DNA from: Silene latifolia
Taxonomy: Eukaryota > Streptophyta > Magnoliopsida > Caryophyllales > Caryophyllaceae
Assembly (NCBI RefSeq): GCF_048544455.1
Contig: NC_133536.1
Span: 28,274,152-28,338,151, forward strand
Reading direction: 5' to 3'
DNA: 64,000 nucleotides
The notes below the pieces were generated by a model, which had not been told where the DNA came from, did no database searches, and was given only the letters and a program-made list of their open reading frames with translations. The number at the start of each line of letters is the position of its first letter. The stretch's first letter is position 1. Below are positions 43,501 to 53,933 of this stretch, piece by piece. The translations under genes were made by a program, and so were the position numbers.

Positions 43501-44336
43501 AGTCCTTTACGGATGTCATCTTCAATCCTTGTTCCTAATACGGTTAAGTCCTTGAAAGTCTTGATGTTTTGATATCTCAAATGATTGGTATAGATGGGTT
43601 TGAGATTATCCACAAACTTTTCCACAAGAGTAGCCTCATCCGGGCGCTCAACTAGTTGAGTGCTAGTCTTCCTCCACCTACTTAGGAAGTCGGTGAATCC
43701 TTCTTTGTCATTTTGGGTAAGAACCTCTAGAGTACGCATGTTGACTTGGATTTCGGCATTATCCGCATATTGTTTAGAGAACTCGATTGCGGCATCTTCC
43801 CAAGTAGCGACCTTCTTGTGATCTAAAGTGTAGAACTATTGCTTCGGGATGGTGTCCAGAGATGAAGGAAAGATCCTTAAGAACATCTCGGGTTTGATGC
43901 CTTTGATAGACATGTAATCCTTGAAGGCACGGATGTGGTTCAAAGGGTTCTCGTGTCCCTTGAACTTAGGGATATCTGTCATACTAAAGTTAGTTGGAAA
44001 TTTGGAATTGACGGCTTCATACTTGCGATTGTTCTCCCTATAAATGTCATCCCCCTTAAGGCACATCAATTGCTCCTCTAGGTATTGGAGTCTTTTCTCA
44101 GCTGCAGTCATCCCCATGAGAGGATTCTCATCCCTAGATTCATCATCGGAATTACGTAGCACTTCACTTTCAAGGGGAGGCAACCTTCCCTCTACAGCAT
44201 AGATACGGCCTTCGATGAGTTCAAGGCGGTTATAGGTTTGTTCTTGAGTAGATTGCATTTGGGCTAGCGCGGCTAGGATTCGATCATTACTATTCTGGAG
44301 TTGGTGGAAGTTTGTTTCATCACTTGATCCGGGCAT
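37581..44336 (-). pseudogene. Tat-type gypsy gag-pol, one frame with four nonsense codons
   Basis: From ATG 44336 to the stop at 37583-37581 the frame is unbroken by shifts, 2251 codons. Stops interrupt it at codons 167, 1347 (TAG), 1698 and 2170 (TAA). Gag: retrotransposon capsid region around residues 100-270; zinc knuckle CEYHRGKGHDTEKC near 361. Protease: LVDDGSAVNVIP near 680. RT: residues about 1200-1450, catalytic YVDDM with D1387/D1388. Gypsy RNase H about 1530-1650, then a second archaeal-type RNase H from LYFDGASN near 1678. Integrase: zinc-binding HDGECGPH and HCHNCQ; catalytic D1972, D2033, E2068 with 35-residue spacing; C-terminal tail to 2251. Both TAGs sit where Trp is expected (TGG to TAG). 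Without readthrough it makes only a short Gag piece, so this copy is defective. Confidence 0.92.
41178..41216 (-). repeat. Short Ser-Glu coding repeat in gag-pol
   Basis: GACTCC/GACTCG hexamer-like repeats on the plus strand encode an alternating SESES run in the linker between protease and RT. The sister element ends its Gag with a similar SESESE run. Confidence 0.7.
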
Positions 44337-45110
44337 CTTTGAAACTGGATAAGATATCGGCGACGAATCAAAACACGATCGACCATTCTATCACACTTGC
44401 TAAAAGAGGAAAAGTTTTGACTCGTGAAGTGGGTGTGTGCCACTTGTGTTGAGTGAGTTTTGAAGAAAGACAAGGTCTTTGAAAATGTGTGTCCTAGTCA
44501 ACTGTAGTGTAGTTGTAGGAGCGGACTCGAAGTGAGGTTTTGAAATGGGCTTGTGGCCCGAATTTTGACACGACAAACGGACAGAGTTTTGACCGGATTT
44601 TGCGCTAATTGGAAGCCCCATTTCAAATTTCTTGTTTGAAAAGGGTTTTGATTTTTGAAAATTCGTCATGGTTTTGTTTAGAAATGGTGATCACGTAAGG
44701 TTTACACATTTATACAAGCATTATAACGGGATGCTGAGTGCATTTAGAAGGGTTTTGGTTTAAAGGGTAGGTTGCCATACCGAACCATCAAACCCGAAGT
44801 CTGTGGAAAGGCTCGTGCCAAACAAGAGTAAGGCCGATTCCTAGTCCATTTCCTCAAGTAGTGAAGGCCCTTGATACAAACAAGAGTAAGCATCATGGTA
44901 TGGATGACGTCAATCGCTATCCATCCTTAGGCCCAAATAAGAATTAGGACCGTTTAGACGGGACGATTGGTCGAATGGGTTGGGTTGGGCCTAAGAAGGC
45001 CGAATTAAACGGTCTAGGAAGACCGAGTTATGAAAACCGACAATTGTCTTGTACAAATCATTCCCTAACCTTGTTCAAATTTCACCCTTGGCTACACGTA
45101 AGTGTATTAT
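44337..45110 (-). other. 5' leader of the Tat element
   Basis: Untranslated DNA between primer site and gag ATG in element orientation. Short open frames (44473-44273, 44669-44400) lack domains. Confidence 0.5.
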
Positions 45111-45126
45111 CCCCAATGAGTCGCCA
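45111..45126 (-). promoter_or_regulatory. Primer-binding site of the Tat element
   Basis: Minus strand TGGCGACTCATTGGGG starts five bases inside the 5' LTR end. The TGGCG start shows a tRNA 3'-CCA match; I do not assign the tRNA with confidence. Confidence 0.7.
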
Positions 45127-45131
45127 AACCG

Positions 45132-47574
45132 TGGGACGGGGCCGCCCACGGGGGCGCTTGGTGAAAACGAAACAAGCGTTTGCATTTTGTATGGAGTCGC
45201 CACCAATTTTTATGGGAAACTGGAACCGTTCGAATACCTCGTGTCATGTCAAGACACATAGTAGTGACATGAACACTAAGCAATCGTTACCCTTAGCATT
45301 CTATGTCTAGAATGACTCTCGTGGATGCCAATGAACACGGGTGCTCACGGAGATCTGGAGTAAGGGGTGAGGGTACGTATTAGGAAGCTCTTTTGATCGA
45401 ACACCTAATCTCGCCCGCCTAGATAGCGGCCTCTACTAATGATTAGGGAAGTTATTCGTACTTGATATATCGTCGGCTATATTCATGCAATGCAACATCC
45501 AAGTTTTAATCCTAGCATGTGAGAATTAATATTAAGTCGGTTGACACGTAATTAGCATACAATTGGGTCGAGGAAGGATTTAATGTAGATTACATGTGAA
45601 AACATACAAGCAATAAAAGGAATACAATAATTATAAATTACAATAATGAAAATTACATTAATTACAAAGGATTAGGCGATTTATGTCGAAGATACCTTTA
45701 AAACGGATAATTTGAGAAAAAGAACAAAAGAATAAAAGAATGAATTAAACAAACTAACGAACAGGAATTAGCGGGATATTACGGTTAATAGTTAATGATA
45801 CGTAAACTAATTAAACTAGGTCAAAGCAACAACGGAGTTCAGGGACAGAACTCAGCCAGGAACAGGCGCAGCAGAGCTGCGTCCCTTGGAATAGGCGCAG
45901 CAGACGCTGCGTCTGTTCCTTGGCTCAGTTCTGGCTGTGAAGCCGTATTTGCAAGCCGTTAATGTTAATGGGTGATTTTAATGATCGATTAAATTATTTA
46001 CTCGGATGAAAGTGATTAATATGTTATTTAACATATGAATGGGTCATAAAAACAGTAAAACATGAATGAGACGGATGCAAACGGATTAATATGATGGAAT
46101 AATGACAGAAGTGAAAAATATTAATGAGTCCTACGAATTGAATCAATTAACTACGTTAGACACAATGGATTAATGACGAATATGCGATGAACATGACAAA
46201 GGACAGATTAAAACTATATCAAGGACGAATTCCAGAAACCCAACCTGAACAAATTGAATCTCTACAACCCGGAATTGAATTTAATGACGAAAACCTGCAA
46301 ATATTGGATTATTTGGGATTTAAGTCGGATTTATGACAAATTAAAGCATGTTAATGATGATGATTATGACATATGTGGAATTATTATGATACTACGACGA
46401 AGAATTAACAGACGAAGCAAACAAAAGAAAGAATTTGAACACGAATTACAGAGGACAAACGAAGAAGAAAGGAAGCAGGAACTGCGGCAGCCTCACGAAG
46501 AGGCGCAGCAGGAACTGCGCTCCTTCGGAGATGCGCAGCAGTTGCTGCGTCCTTTCTAGACGGTTATCTACTGGAAATCCGCAAAAACAGGTTTTAACAA
46601 AGGGTTTTAGAAATCGGTTTTAATGGTATTTTCGACGTAAACCTTACAATGGATGATACGAAAAGTAAAATACAATAAATAAAAGGGGAATTTACACCCT
46701 CACACTTACATGTTGACGAAACGAGAAGGACTAAGATATCGATTAGTGATGCTCGACGCGAATGCAAAGAGAGTGCCCTCGTAAGAGGAAAACGATTGAT
46801 TAATTAAGTTGATTAAGTGTAGTTGGTCAAATTGGTCGGTCACGCAACGGAGAGGCTGGTACCCGGAAAGATCCGAGCTTACGTGGTCGAAAGTTCAAGC
46901 ACGTAGGCGCCAATAAGTAAGAACAAAGTCTAGAATGCAAAGGGAGAAGAGAAGGGCGGACACTCGCGTGAGAAATATGAGGAGCGAAGGCTCCTATTTA
47001 TACTAATCACGTGAAGGAATTAGGGTTTCGGAGACTCTTTGGAAGTAAATCTCGGAAAGATATGAAAAAGATACGAGAAACACGCAGAAAAGGGCCTGGG
47101 AAGAGGCGCAGCGCCCATCGCGTCTCTTGGAAGAGGCGCAAAGATCTCTGCTGCGTCTATTCCCAGGAGGTTTCCTCCTGCTGAAGAAAGATTTCCGTGT
47201 TTGAGTTATGGTAGGACGGAAATAATTCGATTTCCTTAATATCTTATATGAATATTACGGAATATTATTTGCCAAAAGATAAAATTTGTGAAATATGGAA
47301 TAGAAATATCTGGAACATTCCAGAACATTCTGACTCGGGATTTAACAGTTATCAGAAAATGGAGACGGTTTTAGGCCCGGACTCCGAATGTACTCTAATT
47401 ACTGCCAAAACGACCGTATCGGGACGTAGATGACAACTAAGAGGTCGACATTTAATATTTGAGCAACCACTTGACGATAATCTTACGAACTGTCACAAAT
47501 CGTTCCGCGTATCAAACATGCGGCCCAATCATCACCGGGTGGTTTGCGGGAGGTGCAGAAATGAGGTATCTACA
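45132..47574 (-). repeat. 5' LTR (element orientation) of the Tat element
   Basis: 2443 bp, sister of 27957-30396. Contains the same three palindrome sites (45864-45920, 46482-46556, 47097-47165) and TATA box (46994-47002). The inner end reads GTCCCACG instead of CTGTCCACA, so the last bases have changed. In the U3 palindrome one half carries an AAAGATCTC insertion. Confidence 0.92.
46994..47002 (-). promoter_or_regulatory. TATA box of the 5' LTR
   Basis: TATAAATAG on the minus strand within ATTAGTATAAATAGGAGCC. This is the copy that would drive the genomic transcript of the 19.6-kb element. Confidence 0.75.
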
Positions 47575-47579
47575 AGAGG

Positions 47580-48440
47580 TAAGGGACCAAGGAGTTGGTT
47601 TCCGAATTTGTAATAATCTAGTTAATTAGATTAGCTAGGTGGCCATACTAGGATTTAATATTTTGCATGTTTTATTTTGCTTGCCCGTCATGCTGAAATC
47701 GCCGCACATGCATTGTTTTTATTTTACGCTATTGTCAATTCATGGTTATTCACAATTCACTAACTTAGTTCACTTATAGGGAATTACTAACTAAATTAAC
47801 AATCTCTCACATATTTAAAATTGAGATTAGCCTTACCAATTAATAACACCTATGAATCCCTTGTTTATTAGAGTCACGCTCGCCCAAGCGGGGTGTTCTC
47901 TTTTTACCCCAGGTAAGTAAGGTGATAAGAGTTATCACACGGCAAAGTTGGTTGGACTCAACGGGGTATATAGGCGGTCTTGTATTTCGGGACTAGTAGA
48001 TGTATTTATAGAAATCCGTTGACCGAGTGTTTTAGAAGTAGAATTAGTCAAGCGTTGACTTACCGAATTTACATAATAATGGGATGTCTCGCCCAAGCGA
48101 TGCCCATTTTTGTCTAAAAACGGATCTCGGAATCATTTATATAATTTAGTGGGAGGTCATTATATAAATGCTAAATTTGTTAAAATGTTTTACAAGTAAT
48201 TTTTCAAAACAATGAGTGCTTATGTTTCCTCATTTTGTTGTAGTTTTTAATTCATAATGACAACATCATCTTCCACAACTCAACATGGAAAAGACTCATG
48301 GGTAAGGTCCTTAATTGACAAATGTATTTTGAAAGATAACATAAGTAATTTCGTCGAATGGGAGTCAGCCATCAAAAGCGTCGCGGTATCCGATAACGTG
48401 CTCCGATACTTGGTTGAACCCCCACCCCCGAGCCCGACCC
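47580..48440 (+). pseudogene. Copia leader and Gag N-terminus, truncated
   Basis: 47870-48115 has CTCGCCCAAGCGGGG and CTCGCCCAAGCGATGCCC phrases like the leader repeats of plant Copia elements. ATG 48257 opens a frame of about 60 codons with NFVEWESAIKSVAVSDNVLRY followed by VEPPPPSP, the shape of a Copia Gag start. The frame is cut at about 48445 by other DNA. No zinc knuckle or pol. Confidence 0.5.
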
Positions 48441-48448
48441 AAGGGCTT

Positions 48449-48660
48449 CTACGCTATTATAGATCCGTGTTTCTAATTAAAAACGGTCGAGTTATGATAA
48501 CGGTATTATAGATCTGTTATTGATGTTATATAATGGTCGCGTGTTTGTACAAGCATGGTATGCATTTAACAACCGTCGTTGCAATAACGGTTGCGTGTTT
48601 CTAATTAAAAACATTAATTGTATTATCTGACCGTTATTGATGGACTTATTTGGCGTAGTG
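48449..48660. mobile_element. Possible CACTA element remnant
   Basis: The right end GGCGTAGTG (inverted: CACTACGCC) faces a left end CTACGCTATT, and GTGTTTCTAATTAAAAAC occurs in both halves (48467, 48594). The left terminus lacks the CA of CACTAC, and no 3-bp TSD is certain. Non-coding. Confidence 0.35.
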
Positions 48661-48719
48661 TCCCCTCTAATGCAACACGTGTTCGAACCTTACTAACAAC
48701 ACTTTTTTCTTTCTTTTTT

Positions 48720-48872
48720 TGCCCCTAATTGCATACTAACCTATGCTCCTATTGACGAATTAGGGTTCATCATTAATGATAAAAAAATCTAATTCTTCCT
48801 TTTTTTTCCCTAATTGTACATTAACCTATGGAAACCCATATTGACGAATTAGGTTACATCATTAATGATCAA
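48720..48872. repeat. Tandem duplication of about 90 bp
   Basis: CCCCTAATTGCATACTAACC ... ATTGACGAATTAGGGTTCAT and its diverged copy CCCTAATTGTACATTAACC ... ATTGACGAATTAGGTTACAT. Confidence 0.75.
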
Positions 48873-50539
48873 AATAAAAATCGAATTAAAGTAGGGTTCA
48901 TCCAATTTGACGAATTGAATTCGGATTCAATTGATCGATTTTTATGATTAATTGAATTAGGGCTAAATTTAGACCGATCTAGAGTTATTAGCTATTTTGA
49001 ACGCTTTTTATTAATTGTGTAAGGGTTCTTCAATTTTATTAATAGAATGCAATTAGGAATTGATTATTCGAATAAAATTAGGGTTCATCAATTGATTGAT
49101 CACTCTTGATTAATTGACTTAGGGTTCATCAATTTGATTAAGATGTTTGAATTGGGCTAGGCAAATCGAATTAAATTAAGGGGAAAATGTTTGACGAAAT
49201 TGAATAAATTTCAAATATTTAGGTTATTTCCGAAAAATAAATAAAAATTACAAAATCAGAAAAACTAACTAATTCCTAAATTCGTTTAATTAATATCTAA
49301 ATTAGTTCTAAATGGGAAATGTAGAAAATAAATCAAATATATATAAAAAAAAACTAACCATAAAATGATGTTAACCAAGTGTAGTTAATTAGTTAACTAT
49401 ATTTGGAAAATGACTAACCTAACCCTAAATTAATCAAATCTAACTAATTATGGTTTGCCACGTGTCAACTTACTATTGGTTTGTGTACAAAATTCTATAA
49501 ACAATGTGTATGTATATCATCTTCCGAAAAGAACACGTAGAGCACCGAATGAGCCCACATGAATTTGATCCAAATGTTGCTACGTACGATCCACCTTTAT
49601 TAAGTCGTAACAAGGATAATTGTGATTTGCGACAATAGTTGCATATACCCCTACTTAACAAGCAATTAAGTGATTATTTTTATGAGCTGTAATATTTTAG
49701 AGTATATGGAAATGAAGCTCCCTAATTTTAACTAGTTTATTAGAAGAAGAAACTCAATTATGAAGAAACTTAATGAAGAAACTTGCTCTCTCTTTTGTCT
49801 GTCCTAAATATTTTTTTCAAATATTTTAAATATACGATCTAACACTTTGCTTTGAACTATTTCGCATTGCCGTTAAACCTACGGTTAAACAAAAATGCCC
49901 CGTGAATTTCACGGGCAAAGAATTACTCCCTCTTATCCTCTATTTTCTTCCCCTTTCCTTTTTGCACAAGAAATAAGGAAATGAATTTGGACTACACAAA
50001 AACACACTACCCCATATGCAAATGAAATTTAGATCACACAAATTTTCCAGAAAATGAAATAGGGAAGAAAACCTGAATAATCCGTTTTAAAAAAAAATAG
50101 GGAAGAAAATAGATGATATGGTAGTTTATAATAAGATCCTATAGAATTAACTGTGAAAAAATATATATGAGTATAAATGCTATATAACAATAAAAGAAAG
50201 ACAATTATAATAATATTAACTTATTAACTAACCTCATACATCAGATAGAAATATAGAACACTTAATTTTATCATATCAATCATTAAAATTGCTTCACTAA
50301 ATGATGACTTGCGTAAAATAATTCTATGTAGTCAAATAAGGTTGAGGAGGTAGGGAATAAGAGAAAGATAAAATGAAGTTGGGAAAAAAAAGGGGAATAG
50401 GGACCACGGTTAGGGTTAGATGTTCATTTAACTTTGTAGGATATTTCAATGTGTCAGGTCTTACACTATTATCGAGTGTTTGTTATAACACTTGAGCCGA
50501 ATGTGTTATACTCTGAAAGCTCCTAAGTAGTAAATCCTC
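48873..50539. other. AT-rich spacer, no gene
   Basis: Repeated AATTAGGGTTCATC phrases to 49135. A GCCCCGTGAATTTCACGGGC hairpin at 49890-49909 resembles a Helitron-end stem, but no CTAG is beside it. Nothing else is supported. Confidence 0.4.
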
Positions 50540-50553
50540 AAATCATTAAAGGT

Positions 50554-52486
50554 ACTGCTAAATATCTCTTGGTCGCCGGTGAGAGACTCTGTCTTCTTCA
50601 GATTGGTTCTCTATCCTTCGTTCCTTCGGCGGCGTATCAGTTTGTAAAGTGAAGTTTGCCTGTGTTTCAATCACCGACCGTAACTCTCCTGACTATGTGC
50701 TGCTTTCTCTCTTTTATGAAATCTATGGTCTATTTTTTGATTTCTTTGCTCTGCTTTTAATTACTGTTTTCATTCCTGTTTCTGGGTTGCTTTAAGTTCT
50801 GTTTGGTTGTCGCGTTTACGTGGTTTCTTAGCTATGACATCGTCTCCAAGTTTTACTTCCGTTTCTGCCATAAACTTTCTTGATTATTTTGTTTTATTTC
50901 ATGGTGGCGATAAGTTGTCGGACGAGGAAATTGGTTTTATGAAAGTTTCTACCCAGGTTGTTTCTCCTTTTTCTCAAATTCAAGTGCTTAAAGAATTAGG
51001 AAATAACCTTTTCCGACAAAATCAGTTTGGTCAGGCGGGTGGCTGTTACGACACCGTGTGTCGTTTACTTTGTTCGTCTCTTAAGGATAAATTTGAATTT
51101 GATTTAAACACAATCCTATCTTTTGCTATTTCTTTGTGTTTAAATTTAGCAGCGTGTGCTAATAAGCTCCAAGGTTTTGAGGAAGCTTTGATATATTGTT
51201 CTATCGTTTTAAATTTTTTCCCCCGTAATGCTAAAGCTCTCTTTCGAAAAGTTGTGGCCCTTAAAAATCTGAACAGGTTTCCAGAGGCTCAAACTGCTTT
51301 GGAAGAGGCTCGCTTGGTTGAACCTCATAATAAGGATATTAGTCAAGAACTAGAAGTTGTTTGTCAATGACAAGCAATAAACAAAAATGTTAAGCGGGTT
51401 ATCGATACTTCTTTGGAAACAAATGATGTTCGAGCAGGAAAAATGTTAGGGTCTCCGTTTCAAAGTCGAGAAATTGTTCATCCTCTCCATTGTAAAGAAG
51501 CTGATGGTGGGGAGCTAATGGTCGATGCTGTAAGTTGTACATCGTCACAGTTGGACTCCAATACTGCAATGAAAGAACAGAAGAAGCAACCATGTCCTAA
51601 GTCGTCTACTGACCGTGTCCCTTTTGCCTCACCAGAGGCGCATATGGATTCCGCGAGTAGTTTTCTACCTGATGAAACCTTGACTGATTCAGATATCAGT
51701 CAATTTCCCTCCCAACTGACTCAAAATCACCACAACTACGCTTCTCCAACAAGAAGCGCCCTCATACCGCACTACATCTATCAACTCAAGCTTATGATAA
51801 CTTGCTACATGGCAAAACTTTGGATTTATACCATCCAAGATCCATGTCTTTCGTGAGGGTCCGTACCCTCACCTCTAAAACTATCCAAACGGGAACTCCC
51901 CATGAGGATATACATGGGACAGCAGAAGTTCCCACCCCTTCTTCTCCACTGGAGATTCTTTTACACCCTATTGATGATAAACAAAATGTTTGTGTTGAGT
52001 TGGTCAAGGAGGAGGCCATTTTACAGGTTGACAAGAGGACACGCCTTAATTCGTCTTCATCCTATGCTACTAAGATCTCGTTAGTCCACTTTAAGTTTGT
52101 TGCTGTCAGGGATTGCTCACTTAACATAGAGAAACGCAATGTGTACTGGCGCGCTAAAGGTCGAAAGGGTCATGTTTCTACCTTTCCGAGGGATTCATCA
52201 CTGACTTGTTCCAGGATTTCAGCTTCTTTTTGCAGGTACATCCACAATACTGCTACTATTACGAGGATGAAGCGGAAGGATGCCCATTTAATCGATTTTG
52301 ACGCCCACTTCAATCCACCGTTCAAGAAAACTCGTCTTTTTTCTTTAGTTGCGACTACGTGTTATGTTTCTTCTCTTAGTTGGGCCTCAAGTAGTTTTGG
52401 GGTTCCTAATACCCTTTGTTTTTACTTTAATTGTACCCTATAGACCGGTTTTATTTCTATAAAGTTCATTGTTGTCAAAAAAAAAA
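50554..52486 (+). mobile_element. Retroposed transcript with poly(A) and 14-bp TSD
   Basis: AAATCATTAAAGGT at 50540-50553 and AAATCATTAAGGGT at 52487-52500 (one mismatch) flank the segment, which ends in an A run (52477-52489). This is the pattern of LINE-mediated retroposition. The contents are not LINE ORFs but a TPR-type coding region, so a retrocopied host mRNA (or an uncharacterised retroposon) is most likely. Confidence 0.75.
50807..52443 (+). pseudogene. Retroposed TPR-domain protein gene, disrupted
   Basis: The first frame (first ATG 50834) has tandem TPR helices: VLKELGNNLFRQNQFGQAGG, NLAACANKLQGFEEALIYCS and NAKALFRKVVALKNLNRFPE. Their arrangement matches the TPR domain of FKBP-type immunophilins and other Hsp90 co-chaperones. 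A TGA at 51368 interrupts the frame, which then continues in phase to 51856. A shift near 51750-51765 moves the rest to another frame (KKRPHTALHLSTQAYDN ... HFNPPFKKTRLFSL), ending at 52443. The C-terminal half has no domain I recognise; its KKR and KRKD clusters could be nuclear signals. No introns are evident, as expected for a retrocopy. Confidence 0.65.
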
Positions 52487-52659
52487 AAATCATTAAGGGT
52501 CGTATAAAAATTGTCAATAAGATTTGCTTAAGATATAATATACTGGCTTATAATCCGTGCAAATTGCACGGACATATATAAAAATAAGTTCTAAATTTTT
52601 ATTATTAAAATAATATATTAATTTTAAAATTTGAATGTACACGGTATAATAATGATTTA

Positions 52660-52752
52660 CTCTCTTCCATCCAAACCAAATGTAACATGGATCCATTTTT
52701 TCCCTCAAAAAAAATGAGTTCGTGTTACCTTTGGTTTGGATGAGAGAGAGCA
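52660..52752. mobile_element. Stowaway-like MITE, TSD TA
   Basis: Left arm CTCTCTTCCATCCAAACCAA; right arm inverted CTCTCTCATCCAAACCAAAG; TA at 52658-52659 and 52753-52754. About 93 bp, nearly all stem. Confidence 0.82.
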
Positions 52753-52795
52753 TATTACATGGGAGATAACGCAGATATGTGCTCAATAATTAAAG

Positions 52796-53632
52796 GGACT
52801 TGCTAAATTCCGTGCACCAATTTACTCAATCCCGCGCATTTTTCTCCATTAGTCACTCTCATTTCTCACCCCACTAAGAGAGAGAAACAAGAGAGAATTA
52901 AAACCAAAAAAATGAGATGCCAGTATACACCCCAACCCCGCCACCGGCACCCTCCCCACCAGCCTCCCGACGCCGCGCCACCCTTCCACACCCCCAACTG
53001 TGCGCCGATCACGTTTCCTGCACTCGACCCGTGCGCATGCGTCTGCTACACTACTCATCGCCGCCGCCAAATCCCTCGATGTCGTCATAACCATCGACAT
53101 TTGCAGTGTCAAGTTCGCAATTGCAGTCGTAACCGACCTGAACAACGGCCATGCGTTGTGTGTCCTGGTGAAGATAATGCAAACCATTATTCGTAAATCA
53201 AATGGTTTATTTATGTATTAAATTATGCTCCACTTTTTATTGCTTAATCTAATTGGATGATTGAAAAGATGATATGATGCAATGAGATTAGAGATTAGCA
53301 ATAGAAAAAGAAAATTACGATTAGTGGTTGGCACACCCAATCATTTGAGCGGTCAATCAACGACGACCAGTGAAACCATTAACCTTAGATCTGCTGGTGG
53401 ATTTTTTCGCGAAGTAGTGGTAGAGACGTTAACTAGGTGGTCGGCGGTGCTGGGAGGGTGGCGGGAAGGATGACGGTGGCGGGGATGAGGGTGGATACTC
53501 GCATCTCATATTTTTTGGTTTTAATTCTCTCTTATCTCTCTCAGTGGGGTGGGAAATGAGAGGGTATATTCGGAATAAAGGGGAAAAATGTGCGGAATTG
53601 TGTAAATTGGTGCGTGGGATTTAGCAATTACG
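52796..53632. mobile_element. Long-TIR Mutator-like element, TSD TAATTAAAG
   Basis: TAATTAAAG flanks it at 52787-52795 and 53633-53641. Arms of about 200 bp are inverted copies: TTGCTAAATTCCGTGCACC at the left, TTGCTAAATCCCACGCACC from the right. They continue through CACCCCACT-AGAGAGA and a GC-rich CCCGCCACC part. The middle (53000-53200) is GC-richer than the surroundings and open (SLDVVITIDICSVKFAIAVV); it may be captured gene sequence. No transposase. Confidence 0.82.
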
Positions 53633-53641
53633 TAATTAAAG

Positions 53642-53933
53642 TTTGAGTATTTTATAGTGTCCAACTAGTACATCCTACAACAAATGATTCTCTTTAACTC
53701 TTCACAACTTGTATAATAATCTAGGAGTATCTATTTTTTTACCTTTCCTCTAATTATTACTCCTATAATAATCTATCTATTAGAATGACCATGCGATTTC
53801 TTTTTTTGCAAATTAACATCGTCACCTATAGATATGTTTCTCATGTCACACATGAAGTAGTGTACTATTTATTTATATACCCGGGTGGGTCATCTCTCGT
53901 ATCTTTAATTCGAGCATTTATATAATCCGCCAC
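53642..53933. other. Spacer, nothing recognised
   Basis: AT-rich flank between the Mutator-like element and the LINE tail; no signal found. Confidence 0.4.

Larger units (their letters stand above)
27957..47574 (-). mobile_element. Tat-type Ty3/gypsy retrotransposon with two antisense genes, TSD AGAGG
   Basis: A 19.6-kb element flanked by AGAGG at 27952-27956 and 47575-47579. In its own (minus) direction it has a 5' LTR (47574-45132), primer site (45126), gag-pol (44336-37581), about 7.2 kb of extra DNA holding two plus-strand spliced genes, a polypurine tract (30411-30397) and a 3' LTR (30396-27957). Two RNase H domains before integrase, and genes opposite to pol between integrase and the 3' LTR, are known marks of the Tat lineage (Ogre/Retand relatives). 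By eye I counted roughly 30 substitutions between the LTRs outside one hypervariable patch, about 1-1.5%, so the insertion is fairly recent. Confidence 0.93.

Noticed and set aside
37581..44336. Programmed readthrough of the gag and pol stops
   Set aside because: Four stops, two at expected Trp codons, look like mutations, not a single regulated gag/pol boundary.
49890..49909. Helitron terminal hairpin GCCCCGTGAATTTCACGGGC
   Set aside because: Stem only; no terminus or A|T boundary.
52545..52575. Helitron 3' end (hairpin TCCGTGCAAATTGCACGGA)
   Set aside because: Hairpin present but no CTAG/CTRR beside it and no matching 5' end.
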